Shown here: piece after piece, positions 1 through 6,754 of the stretch | How the letters are laid out: each line of letters begins with the position of its first letter | How positions within the stretch are numbered: the stretch's first letter is position 1 | Origin: JANXLS01 sp038227045 | GTDB taxonomy: Bacteria > Planctomycetota > SZUA-567 > H5-PLA8 | DNA: 17,477 nucleotides | NCBI GenBank assembly: GCA_038227045.1 | Contig: JBBRQD010000110.1 | Span: forward strand, 1 to 17,477 | Direction of reading: 5' to 3' | Notes under the pieces: generated by a model | Database searches by the model: none | Told to the model about the DNA's origin: nothing | What the model saw: only the letters and a program-made list of their open reading frames with translations | Made by a program: the position numbers and the translations under genes

Positions 1-73
1 CAGAATCAATAACCTGAATCAAAGAATTCCCAGTAAGCTCCTTACAAAAAGAAGAAAGCTTAGACTGCGAAAT
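1..73 (-). pseudogene. In-frame HTH continuation beyond the TAG stop (runs off the window edge)
   Basis: On the minus strand, directly after the TAG at 76-74 and in the same frame, 24 codons stay open to the window edge. They read ISQ followed by SKLSSFCKELTG and NSLIQVIDS. This matches the recognition-helix half of AraC-type HTH domains, which typically read S-x-x-x-L-x-x-x-F-K-x-x-T-G-x-S-hydrophobic-x-x-hydrophobic. Joined to WDPVVEVCREM upstream it makes one continuous helix-turn-helix with only the stop codon at the turn. Codon use (TCT, CTT, ATT, GTT) matches the upstream frame. No ATG start is seen within these 73 bases, although an AAGGAG sits at 43-38. The simplest reading is that this is the 3' part of the upstream gene, cut off by a nonsense change. 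Confidence 0.5.
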
Positions 74-625
74 CTACATCTCCCGACAAACCTCCACCAC
101 CGGATCCCAAAACAAAGTCCGCTCCGAACGAAACTCATCCACCTCCTGCCGCTTCAACTCCCGCCGAATCAAAAGCACAGCCGCCTTATAAAGCGCCCGA
201 ATCTTCTTCCGCCGCACGGGCGCCGGATCGCTCTTCTCCACCTCAGGCCACAATCCACTAACCACCACCCACTTCGGAGGAGTCGTATTCCGCTTCCGCA
301 AATACTCCAGCATCGAGTGCCGATTAGCAGCCCCTTTAGGAACATCCTCCACAGAAAACCCAGCCTGCAAAAAAACATCCAAATCCTCAGCCCGCATCCC
401 CAAAGTAGCCGCCTGCTCAATCAAAACAACAGTCCGGCTGCGATCCACCCCATCTTCATCAACCAAAGAAGGAAAGCGTTCGGTTCCCCTCTCCCCTTGG
501 GGGAGAGGGGTTAGGGGTGAGGGGTTGTCGGATGCCAACGAAGAAGTTCGTAGTTCCGCCTTTAGGCGGTCCGAAGAAGAATTTGTCGAAGAAGAAGTAG
601 TAGTAGTAGAATCAGAATTAATCAT
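74..625 (-). CDS. Hypothetical protein ending inside an AraC-like HTH; probably truncated
   Basis: The reading frame encodes 183 aa and starts at ATG (625-623) behind a G-rich SD-like GGGGGTG. Residues 5-19 are a Thr/Ser run encoded by trinucleotide repeats. Residues 20-27 (RLKAELRT) are encoded by a CCGCC/GGCGG palindrome. Residues 36-47 (SPLTPLPQGERG) are encoded by a common environmental palindromic repeat. The protein-like core begins near residue 65: a charged region with a VVVSGLWPEVEKSDP segment, a basic helix (RRKKIRALYKAAVLLIRREL, 138-157) and WDPVVEVCREM at the end. That end resembles the first helix of an AraC-type HTH. A TAG stop follows, and the frame continues with the missing second helix (see 1-73). 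Codons favour third-position T and G, unlike the C/G-ending codons of the genes from 2999 on. It may be a pseudogene or a short DNA-binding protein. No precise family is recognised. Confidence 0.55.
   Translation of the reverse strand: MINSDSTTTTSSSTNSSSDRLKAELRTSSLASDNPSPLTPLPQGERGTERFPSLVDEDGVDRSRTVVLIEQAATLGMRAEDLDVFLQAGFSVEDVPKGAANRHSMLEYLRKRNTTPPKWVVVSGLWPEVEKSDPAPVRRKKIRALYKAAVLLIRRELKRQEVDEFRSERTLFWDPVVEVCREM
486..510. repeat. Palindromic repeat inserted within a coding frame
   Basis: The arms CCCCTCTCCCC (486-496) and GGGGAGAGGGG (500-510) form a perfect 11-bp stem with a 3-nt loop. It is followed by a C/T- or G/A-rich tail to 524. In one frame it encodes SPLTPLPQGERG, a peptide seen in many unrelated hypothetical proteins because this repeat is widespread in bacterial genomes (general knowledge). 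Here it lies in frame in the N-terminal part of the gene at 74-625. Confidence 0.8.
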
Positions 626-729
626 TATGGCACCCCCGAAAAAGCAATCAAAAGCCCCTTGTAAAAGGGCATTTTAATCGGATTCCAAGGACGAAATGCA
701 AGCGCATCCGTGCCGACTACCCATTTTAA

Positions 730-757
730 ATTTTACCCTATTATTAACCTATGTCAA
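730..757 (-). promoter_or_regulatory. Sigma-70-type promoter for the minus-strand gene 74-625
   Basis: The minus strand carries a perfect -35 box TTGACA (757-752), a 16-bp spacer and a -10 box TAAAAT (735-730). The predicted start near 723 gives a leader of about 100 nt. That leader holds a small imperfect hairpin at 654-670 (GCCC/GGGC core), followed on the minus strand by TTTT, which could act as a weak attenuator. The surrounding DNA is AT-rich, as expected for a promoter. Confidence 0.55.
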
Positions 758-792
758 GTAGTTTTAAAAAATCCCAGCCAGATATTTCCTTT

Positions 793-823
793 CTTCGTGC
801 CTTTGTGTCTTCGTGCCTTCGTG
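793..823. repeat. Degenerate short tandem repeat of CTTCGTGCC / TTTGTGT units
   Basis: Units CTTCGTG-CC, TTTGTG-T, CTTCGTG-CC and TTCGTG follow one another. On the other strand this reads as the CACGAAGG-type sequence (peptide ARRHKGTKK) that recurs in intergenic DNA of many environmental bacteria. Similar TTCGT/TTCGTG pieces occur at about 15273-15301. The unit is too short and irregular to be a CRISPR. Confidence 0.6.
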
Positions 824-856
824 TTAAAAATCATTCGGCTGGAATGTCGCGCAGAA

Positions 857-922
857 TTGTGGTGCGGGCTTCCAGCCTGCATGGAGGGTGGCCCAGCCCA
901 GCGGGCTGGGTCGCAAAGCGAC
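857..922. repeat. Compound palindromic element, first copy of a 28-bp repeat
   Basis: Bases 857-884 are identical to 17303-17330. Three consecutive hairpins can form: GCGGGCT/AGCCTGC (864-880, one mismatch), CCCAGCCC/GGGCTGGG (892-910, perfect 8-bp stem, 3-nt loop) and GTCGC/GCGAC (910-922, perfect). The arrangement is REP/BIME-like. No T-tract follows, so it is not a classical intrinsic terminator. Confidence 0.75.
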
Positions 923-1009
923 AAGAAATCCCTCCCAAGACTCTTGCGCTTCAAATAATGCGCGAGTCAAGGAGAAACTGCGCTACACAAACGAAATGAA
1001 TCGAACCGA

Positions 1010-2857
1010 ATGCCCATGAACGAGTCGCCCACCCCAAACGATCCGCCGCCAGCGTTGCCGCCCGAACAAACGAGCAACGAAACCCCGCCATCCATCGCGA
1101 CCGCTGCCGTCGCGCCGATATCCGTCGAATGTCCAGGATGCGGAGCCAAGTTGCGCAACATCAGCATCGGAACAAGCGTAAAAATTCGCTGCTTGAACTG
1201 CGGCATTCGCTTCTCTCCATTTCAAGCGTCGGACGCAACGCACGCAACCGCATCGCACGAAAGCGCAGCGATGTCCGATGAAAGCAAGCCAAAGATTCGC
1301 GAACCAAAGAGCGCCGGCTATTGGCTCCTGCGCATCCCGGCAATTCTATATGCAGCGGGAATAACATGCGTGTTCGCCGGTTCCGTCATCACCACGCTTT
1401 ATGCGCTATTTTTCCAGAATTCACGATATCGGGGTCAGACCGACGGGTATCTTTTTGCGCTGCTGTATCTGCCCCTGATGCCGCTCTCAGCGTATTATTT
1501 TTTCGTAGCAACGCGCGCGCTTGCTCGCCTGGAAACGCGCACGTTGAAGGCCGCCTGGAATGAGAAACTCATTCAAAATTCCCTGCCGGGCGCGCCCGGT
1601 TCGAGCCTGCCATATATCCTGCCACTGGCCGCCGGGCCGATGGTGCTCTTCATTATATCAGTCGTGAAATCAAACCAGGACTATTTCAGATTCGATAATA
1701 TCGTGACATCGGGCATCGCCAGCGTGGCCTGTTTCTTTCTGGCATTCATGATCGACGATCTTCGCCAGTTCATCTGGCGGCAAAAGTCAATGGCGGACAT
1801 GTGCATATCCGGCACAACCCTATCGCCCGCTATAAAATCCGATTCACGCATTCCAATGCTGGGATTGCTTCCGGCTGCCACGCTCGTCGCCATCGCCCTT
1901 TTTTTCGCGGCCATTTTTTTTGAGAATCAGCTACGTCGAGAACGCCTGACAATGCGTGACAAGGAGTCGCTTATTGTCATGATGATCGCCATGCTCACAG
2001 CGTTCGGCTGCGCGACAACGTTTTTCCTGACGGGCCGCAATTTTCACAACGCAACGAACGCGTGGTGGAACTGCGCAGCACGCGTGCCCGAGCATGGCGA
2101 TTTCGCGGGGAAAGAGTGCGATCTTCCCGACTTTCCTGCGCGGCGACTGGGGAACGCCCTAATCGCGTTCGCCATTGTCGGCACAATAACACTTGTGGTC
2201 ATGGCGAATCGACACGGGCCATTTTTTTTGACACTTTTACAGTTCGTTGGTGCGATTGTGTTTTGCGTGTTGATCGCTGGGCTTTATTTCACATTGTTAG
2301 GCAATAAACTCCGCTCTAGCACGCTTTTTTTCGTGCTTGCTGCTGCGGTAGCGATTATTTTCCCTATCCTGATAATTTGGGATAAAAGGTCTGATTCCGT
2401 TATTTTTTTATTGGGAATCTGCGGCGGCAATTTGGCATGCCTGACGCTCTCCCAAATTTACGCGTCGGTGCGCAATTGGCGCAGAGCACAATCGGCTTTT
2501 TGGAAACGTCGAAAGAATCTAACCACACAGCCGGCACTGCCCCCCCTGCCCCGCGTCATTCTCGCCGCGACGTATGTTCTGACGATTATTCAATGCAGTG
2601 TGTTCGTCTGTTACTTTTTCTACGAGTTCTTCGGGAGAGGTTTTTCGCGTTCGATGGAGTGGGTAGTAATATTCGGCATTCCACTCGTCGCATTCATGCT
2701 CCACTTTCCAACAATCTGGGTGGCCCTGATGGCACGTGAGTTTTTACTGGCGGAAGAAGCCGCTGCGCTTTTGAAAGCGCGGCCGGAGGAAGTTCATGGC
2801 GGGACCGTCCCGGTAATCGTTGCTCCACATCATGCGTCAGATAGTAAAACCATTTAA
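1010..2857 (+). CDS. Zinc-ribbon polytopic membrane protein of unknown function
   Basis: This 615-aa protein starts with a Pro/Ser-rich cytosolic-type stretch. A small zinc ribbon follows with Cys41-x2-Cys44 and Cys61-x2-Cys64 (MJ0042-like CPGC...CLNC), a module often fused to membrane proteins in Planctomycetota. About 12 hydrophobic segments cover residues 105-575, for example 105-135, 146-167, 199-219, 231-249, 284-304, 319-341, 380-398, 405-430, 437-456, 463-483, 515-540 and 549-573. The C-terminus is short and soluble. ATG codons exist at positions 1 and 3 (1010 and 1016), and neither has a strong SD, so the start could shift by two codons. Five T-runs of 7-8 bases lie within the gene. 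It is monocistronic: the upstream neighbour is divergent and the downstream one convergent. The substrate and function are not recognised. Confidence 0.85.
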   Translation: MPMNESPTPNDPPPALPPEQTSNETPPSIATAAVAPISVECPGCGAKLRNISIGTSVKIRCLNCGIRFSPFQASDATHATASHESAAMSDESKPKIREPKSAGYWLLRIPAILYAAGITCVFAGSVITTLYALFFQNSRYRGQTDGYLFALLYLPLMPLSAYYFFVATRALARLETRTLKAAWNEKLIQNSLPGAPGSSLPYILPLAAGPMVLFIISVVKSNQDYFRFDNIVTSGIASVACFFLAFMIDDLRQFIWRQKSMADMCISGTTLSPAIKSDSRIPMLGLLPAATLVAIALFFAAIFFENQLRRERLTMRDKESLIVMMIAMLTAFGCATTFFLTGRNFHNATNAWWNCAARVPEHGDFAGKECDLPDFPARRLGNALIAFAIVGTITLVVMANRHGPFFLTLLQFVGAIVFCVLIAGLYFTLLGNKLRSSTLFFVLAAAVAIIFPILIIWDKRSDSVIFLLGICGGNLACLTLSQIYASVRNWRRAQSAFWKRRKNLTTQPALPPLPRVILAATYVLTIIQCSVFVCYFFYEFFGRGFSRSMEWVVIFGIPLVAFMLHFPTIWVALMAREFLLAEEAAALLKARPEEVHGGTVPVIVAPHHASDSKTI

Positions 2858-2874
2858 AGATTCATCCCGTCCTG

Positions 2875-2905
2875 CTTCAGCGCCAACGGCGCGAACTTCT
2901 ATAGC
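2875..2905. repeat. 31-bp interspersed hairpin repeat, copy 1
   Basis: It contains GCGCC-AAC-GGCGC (2880-2892), a perfect 5-bp stem with a 3-nt loop, followed by GAACTTCTATAGC. It matches 15236-15266 at 27 of 31 positions. It sits just after the stop of the zinc-ribbon gene, in a convergent junction. Confidence 0.7.
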
Positions 2906-2940
2906 CCAGGCAGGAGCCGGTACTCCGGCGTAGGCCTGGG
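2905..2940. terminator. Possible bidirectional terminator hairpin between convergent genes
   Basis: The outer stem CCCAGGC (2905-2911) / GCCTGGG (2934-2940) encloses an inner stem GCCGG (2916-2920) / CCGGC (2925-2929) with loop TACT. It lies in the 141-bp gap between the plus-strand gene ending at 2857 and the permease gene ending at 2999. There is no clear U-tract, so it may instead be a repetitive palindrome or an RNA-stabilising 3' structure. Confidence 0.4.
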
Positions 2941-2998
2941 TTGCTCGGTTTGAAATTTTCCCAAGCCCTGTAGGGGCGGACTACATTCGGCCACGATT

Positions 2999-4273
2999 CT
3001 ATTCGTAACGCAGCGCTTCAATCGGATCAAGCTTCCCCGCCTGCCACGCCGGATAAGTCCCAAAAATCACGCCGTCGAGAAGCGACACGCCCATCGCCGC
3101 AAACATGCTCCACCAAGCCCACTTCGTCTGCCATCCGGTCATGTTGTGGACCAGAGCGGTGAACCCCACCCCGACCGCGCAGCCCAGCAATCCGCCCAGC
3201 AGACAGATGCTCAGCGATTCGAACAGGAATTGTCGCAGAATATCCGACTGCGTCGCGCCGACCGCGCGGCGCGTGCCAATTTCGCGCCGCCGTTCGGTGA
3301 CATTCGCAAGCATGATGTTCATGATCCCGATGCCGCCGACGACCAGCGAAATGCCCGCCGAACAGGCCATCACGATATTGAAAATCTCCTGCGACCGCTC
3401 GGATTGCTTAACGAGATCCTGCGCCACGCTGACCGCGTAGTCGCGCGAGCCCGCCGCGAACAATTCCATGCTGTGCGATGCTTCGTAAAAGCGGTTGACG
3501 ATCGCAGCCGCCGCGTGCACGTCCTCGGCCGCGCGGCACTGAAAGACCACGCGCGAAACTTCGTCCGAAAGCGGCTCCTGCGTCGTGCGCGAAAGCGCCG
3601 CTTGCAGCGGAATGTAGATGCGCCGGTTCAAACTCTTGACATCATCGACCGTGTATTTCGAATCCGACGAAGTCTCGACGTTTTCGAGAATGCCGATGAT
3701 TTCGTATGGCTCGTGGTCAATGACCAGCGTCCGCCCAATGGCGGCGGTGAGCCGGAAATGTTCCTGCCGGATGGTGTCGTCGATGACGCACACGCGCCGC
3801 GCCAGGTCGTCGTCGGTGTTCACAAGCCAGCGGCCTTTTTGCAGATGCAATCCCATCACGTCGAAAAACGCCGCCGTCGTGCCAATGACTTCCGCGTTGA
3901 TCGGATGCTCGTCGAGGCGCACGGAGGCCTGAACTTTGCGAAGCGGCGCGTGATTTGAAATCAGCGTACAGGAGCGCGCAATCGCGGCGGCTTCGTCGAC
4001 GGTCAGTCCCTGCGAATGCAGGCGCGTGAGCTTCTTTAAATCGCGTTTCTCGCTGGAAGATTTCCAATCGATGTCGTCAACCATGATGTTGCTCGCGCCC
4101 AGCGCCGCAAGCTGCTTGAGCACTTCGCCGCGCGCGCCCTCGCTGACGGCGATCACCGCCACCACCGACGCCACCCCGAAGATGATGCCGAGCATCGACA
4201 GCGCCGCGCGAAATTTATGCACCGCCAACCCAGCCACGCCGATGCGCGCCGCGTTGATCCATTCGATAACCAT
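2999..4273 (-). CDS. MacB-type ABC transporter permease (FtsX fold)
   Basis: This 424-aa inner-membrane subunit would form the membrane part of a tripartite ABC exporter. TM1 is at about 22-44 (after HKFRAALSMLGIIFGVASVVA). A periplasmic MacB-like core covers about 50-290, and three further TMs lie at 299-325, 347-375 and 385-410. The signature GGIGIMNIMLANVTERRREI followed by GTRRAVGAT (313-341) and the C-terminal DPIEALRYE are typical of the MacB/LolCE permease group. Unlike classical MacB (about 650 aa), no ATPase is fused to the N-terminus; it is encoded just upstream at 4285-5070. The stop is TAG, which at this conserved C-terminus shows that TAG is a true stop codon in this genome. The start follows the ATPase stop by 11 nt, with GGAG as SD. 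Last gene of the operon; substrate unknown. Confidence 0.93.
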   Translation of the reverse strand: MVIEWINAARIGVAGLAVHKFRAALSMLGIIFGVASVVAVIAVSEGARGEVLKQLAALGASNIMVDDIDWKSSSEKRDLKKLTRLHSQGLTVDEAAAIARSCTLISNHAPLRKVQASVRLDEHPINAEVIGTTAAFFDVMGLHLQKGRWLVNTDDDLARRVCVIDDTIRQEHFRLTAAIGRTLVIDHEPYEIIGILENVETSSDSKYTVDDVKSLNRRIYIPLQAALSRTTQEPLSDEVSRVVFQCRAAEDVHAAAAIVNRFYEASHSMELFAAGSRDYAVSVAQDLVKQSERSQEIFNIVMACSAGISLVVGGIGIMNIMLANVTERRREIGTRRAVGATQSDILRQFLFESLSICLLGGLLGCAVGVGFTALVHNMTGWQTKWAWWSMFAAMGVSLLDGVIFGTYPAWQAGKLDPIEALRYE

Positions 4274-4284
4274 GCCGGTCTCCG

Positions 4285-5070
4285 TTACGTCTCAAAAGTC
4301 AGCGCTATCTTTGGCGCAATCCTCGGGCGTTCGACGATCTCTTCCTGCGCGATCAGGCCGTCTTTCAAATGAATGATGCGCTGGGAATATTCGGCCTTCT
4401 CGCGGTCGTGCGTGACTTGAACGATCGTCTTTCCCGCGCCGTGCAGCGCTTGAAAAACGCCCATGATTTCTTCGCCCGTCCGGCTGTCGAGATTGCCGGT
4501 CGGCTCGTCGGCGAGGATCAATGCGGGCTCCGTCACCAGCGCGCGCGCGATCGCCACGCGCTGGCTTTGTCCGCCGGAAAGTTCCGCGGGTTTGTGCCGC
4601 AAGCGGTCGCCCAGCCCGACGATGCGCAGCATTCCGCGCGCGGTCTCCAGCCGTTCCGCGCGCGCGACCCGCGCGTACACCAGCGGCAGCGCCACATTTT
4701 CGACGATGTTCGATTGGCTCAGCAGATTGAATTTCTGAAACACGAAACCGATCTTGCGGTTGCGCAGCATCGACAACTGATCGTCGTTCAAACCGGAGAC
4801 TTCGACGCCATCGAGTTTGTAACTCCCGCTGGACGCGCGGTGCAGGCAGCCGAGCACGTGAAGCAGCGTGCTTTTTCCGGAGCCGGACTGGCCCATGATC
4901 GAGACAAATTCACCGCGCTTGACCGTCAGCGTGATGCCTTTCAGCGCCGTAACGGCGTGCCCTTCCATGCCGTAGGTCTTGACCAGATTCTCGATCTTGA
5001 GCACCGGAACTTCGTCGTAGATCGAAGCGCCAGCCGCGACGGATAAATCCTGTGTGATGGAGGCAATCAT
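4285..5070 (-). CDS. ABC transporter ATP-binding protein (MacB/LolD type)
   Basis: This 261-aa cytoplasmic ATPase powers the exporter. Motifs: Walker A GQSGSGKST (60-68), Q-loop Q112 in FQKFNLL, signature LSGGQSQ (164-170), Walker B ALILADE (183-189), D-loop NLD (193-195) and switch His221. LADEPTGNLDSRTGEEIM is typical of the LolD/MacB subfamily. The start is the ATG at 5070-5068. It overlaps the stop of the upstream adaptor gene as ATGA and has GGAGG eight bases before it. An in-frame opening reaches 5334, but that stretch overlaps the upstream gene and codes low-complexity Arg/Ala-rich sequence, so it is excluded. Overlap upstream and an 11-nt gap to the permease imply translational coupling. 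Confidence 0.95.
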   Translation of the reverse strand: MIASITQDLSVAAGASIYDEVPVLKIENLVKTYGMEGHAVTALKGITLTVKRGEFVSIMGQSGSGKSTLLHVLGCLHRASSGSYKLDGVEVSGLNDDQLSMLRNRKIGFVFQKFNLLSQSNIVENVALPLVYARVARAERLETARGMLRIVGLGDRLRHKPAELSGGQSQRVAIARALVTEPALILADEPTGNLDSRTGEEIMGVFQALHGAGKTIVQVTHDREKAEYSQRIIHLKDGLIAQEEIVERPRIAPKIALTFET

Positions 5071-6740
5071 TCGCGCTCGGCCTCCGTCCCGGGCGCGCGC
5101 GAAACCTCCGCGGCCTGCAAATCCGGCAGGCGCGAAGAGCGCGGTGCATCTTCGCGGTAAGGGATCGCCGCGCGCGAGCGATCCACGACGCTCATGCCGT
5201 CGGAAAGACCCGAGAGCACTTCGACGTTGATGTTGTCGGATCGCCCGAGCTTCAGTTCGCGGCGCTCGATCTTTCCGTTGACGAGCACGTCCGAAAATGG
5301 CTTGCCGCCGGGATCGAATCCTATCGCCTGCCACGGCGCGCTGACCGCCGTCCCTCCGATTCCGAGATCGAGTTTTACATCGGCGGTAAATCCGACGCGA
5401 ATGCGGTTCTTGACCTCGTCCTTCAATCCGGCGAAGCCCATCTTGACGCGCACTACATTGACAAACGCTTCGCCCGAGCGCCGCAGCGCCAGCTCCGACA
5501 GGGCTATGTTCTTGTCCTGGGCAGTAACGGAAATATCAATGACTTCGGCGTCAAAGGATTCGTCCGGAAGTGCCGGCAAAAAGACCCTGGCCCGCTGTTT
5601 CAGGCGCACCCCGCCGATGTCCATTTCGTTGATCCACAGCGAGATGATCAATTGCGATGTGTCGAGCAGCGTACAGAGATCGGAACCTTCCGGGCGCGTT
5701 TCGCCAACTTGAATCGGGCTTCTGTTTTTGACGGAACCTTTAAAGATGCTTTGAAAAATGACGCGTCCGCGCATCGGCGCGCGCACCGTCGCGGATTCGA
5801 GGTGCTGTTTCCGGCGCTGCAGATCGCGTTCGAAATTGGCCAGCGAAAGCCGGACGAGTTCCAGAGCGGCCTGTCCCGTCGCGAGGTCGGCTTTGCGGTT
5901 GAAGATTGCGACGTTCAAGGACTTTCGCGCGTCCGCAACCGCCAGTTTTGCGACTTGGATCAGGTCCGGCGTCGTGCCCTGGTGCGTCAAATCGTAGATC
6001 ATTTTCGCGCGCGCGCATTCCACTTTGGCGTTTGCCAGTTCCAATTGTTTCTTGCGCAGCGCAGCTTCGCTGTTGAAGCCTCTTTTCGTCAGTTCTTTCA
6101 TCGAGTCGGTCTGAACCTGATTCTGATTCATGTCCAGCGCCGCCGATTTCCAGGTCAGTTCGACGTCCAGTAAATCGTCGGGAAGTGGAAACTCGACGGC
6201 CTTTTTCTGATCCAGCTCGGCCTTCATCAATGTCAGCTTTTTCTGCCGGATCAGGCGCGCGTATTTTTTGCGGATCGTTCCGATGGCGTCTTCCGCGAGG
6301 CGCACCGAGTCCTGCTTGTCGAACAGATCGCGTTCGCGAAGCTCGATGTCGTCCTGAAGCGTCTTCGCGTCGAACATCACCACGGGATCACCCGCTTCGA
6401 CAAGCGTGCCGTCTTCCGCCCGCCACGTGATTTCACCCGCGAAACTGGTCAGCACCGGGCGCTCGATCGACGACGAGATGTATCCGATTTCGTGGAGCAC
6501 GGATTCGATCCTGCGCGGCCGCACCGCCAGCACGCGCGGCGGCGGCTCCTGAGTCAGGAAGCGAGGCCCCAGCCAAAACGCCGCGCGCGCCAGCAGCGCA
6601 ACCGCGGCCAGAAATGCCACTGCGCGCAAAGCCCGGGCAAGCTTGGCCGGGCGTGACGCCTGCTTCAGCATCCGGACCGTTCTCATGCCGGGATGCGCCG
6701 GGGGCGTTTGCAAATCGATAATTTGAGGAGTCTCTTTCAT
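5067..6740 (-). CDS. HlyD/MacA-type membrane fusion protein, adaptor 3 of the operon
   Basis: This 557-aa adaptor would bridge the inner-membrane pump and the envelope. A positively charged N-terminus leads to one TM anchor (about 39-58). Next come a lipoyl half (about 97-124), a long coiled-coil hairpin (about 125-317) and the second lipoyl half with the characteristic SATVRAPMRGRV (316-327). A beta-barrel (about 364-459) and a membrane-proximal domain (about 464-525) follow. The hairpin tip near 213-227 has Leu217 and Ser224 in the spacing of the Leu-Ser part of the RxxxLxxxxxxS docking motif, but Ser213 where Arg is expected. It is much longer than MacA (about 370 aa). No clear SD precedes the ATG at 6740. 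A 111-bp gap with an inverted repeat separates it from adaptor 2. Its end overlaps the ATPase start. Confidence 0.9.
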   Translation of the reverse strand: MKETPQIIDLQTPPAHPGMRTVRMLKQASRPAKLARALRAVAFLAAVALLARAAFWLGPRFLTQEPPPRVLAVRPRRIESVLHEIGYISSSIERPVLTSFAGEITWRAEDGTLVEAGDPVVMFDAKTLQDDIELRERDLFDKQDSVRLAEDAIGTIRKKYARLIRQKKLTLMKAELDQKKAVEFPLPDDLLDVELTWKSAALDMNQNQVQTDSMKELTKRGFNSEAALRKKQLELANAKVECARAKMIYDLTHQGTTPDLIQVAKLAVADARKSLNVAIFNRKADLATGQAALELVRLSLANFERDLQRRKQHLESATVRAPMRGRVIFQSIFKGSVKNRSPIQVGETRPEGSDLCTLLDTSQLIISLWINEMDIGGVRLKQRARVFLPALPDESFDAEVIDISVTAQDKNIALSELALRRSGEAFVNVVRVKMGFAGLKDEVKNRIRVGFTADVKLDLGIGGTAVSAPWQAIGFDPGGKPFSDVLVNGKIERRELKLGRSDNINVEVLSGLSDGMSVVDRSRAAIPYREDAPRSSRLPDLQAAEVSRAPGTEAERE

Positions 6741-6754
6741 TCGCTTTATTAGTG

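Larger units (their letters stand above)
626..1009. other. Divergent intergenic region with clustered repeats
   Basis: This 384-bp stretch separates the minus-strand gene ending at 625 from the plus-strand gene starting at 1010. It holds the promoter at 730-757, a degenerate tandem TTCGTG array at 793-823 and a compound palindromic element at 857-922. Short open frames here are only translations of the repeats, and no gene is supported. A SD-like AAGGAG at 969-974 lies too far (about 35 nt) from the ATG at 1010 to decide that start. Confidence 0.7.

Noticed and set aside
793..823. CRISPR-like direct repeats
   Set aside because: Units are only 7-9 bp, with no spacers and no cas genes nearby.
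3146..3958. 270-codon plus-strand open frame
   Set aside because: It is antisense to the permease gene. Composition is Arg/Asp/His-rich with no domain, typical of a GC-rich shadow frame.
5071..5334. N-terminal extension of the ABC ATPase frame (88 extra codons)
   Set aside because: It overlaps the 3' end of adaptor 3 in another frame, codes Arg/Ala-rich shadow sequence, and the ATGA-coupled ATG at 5070 has a good SD.
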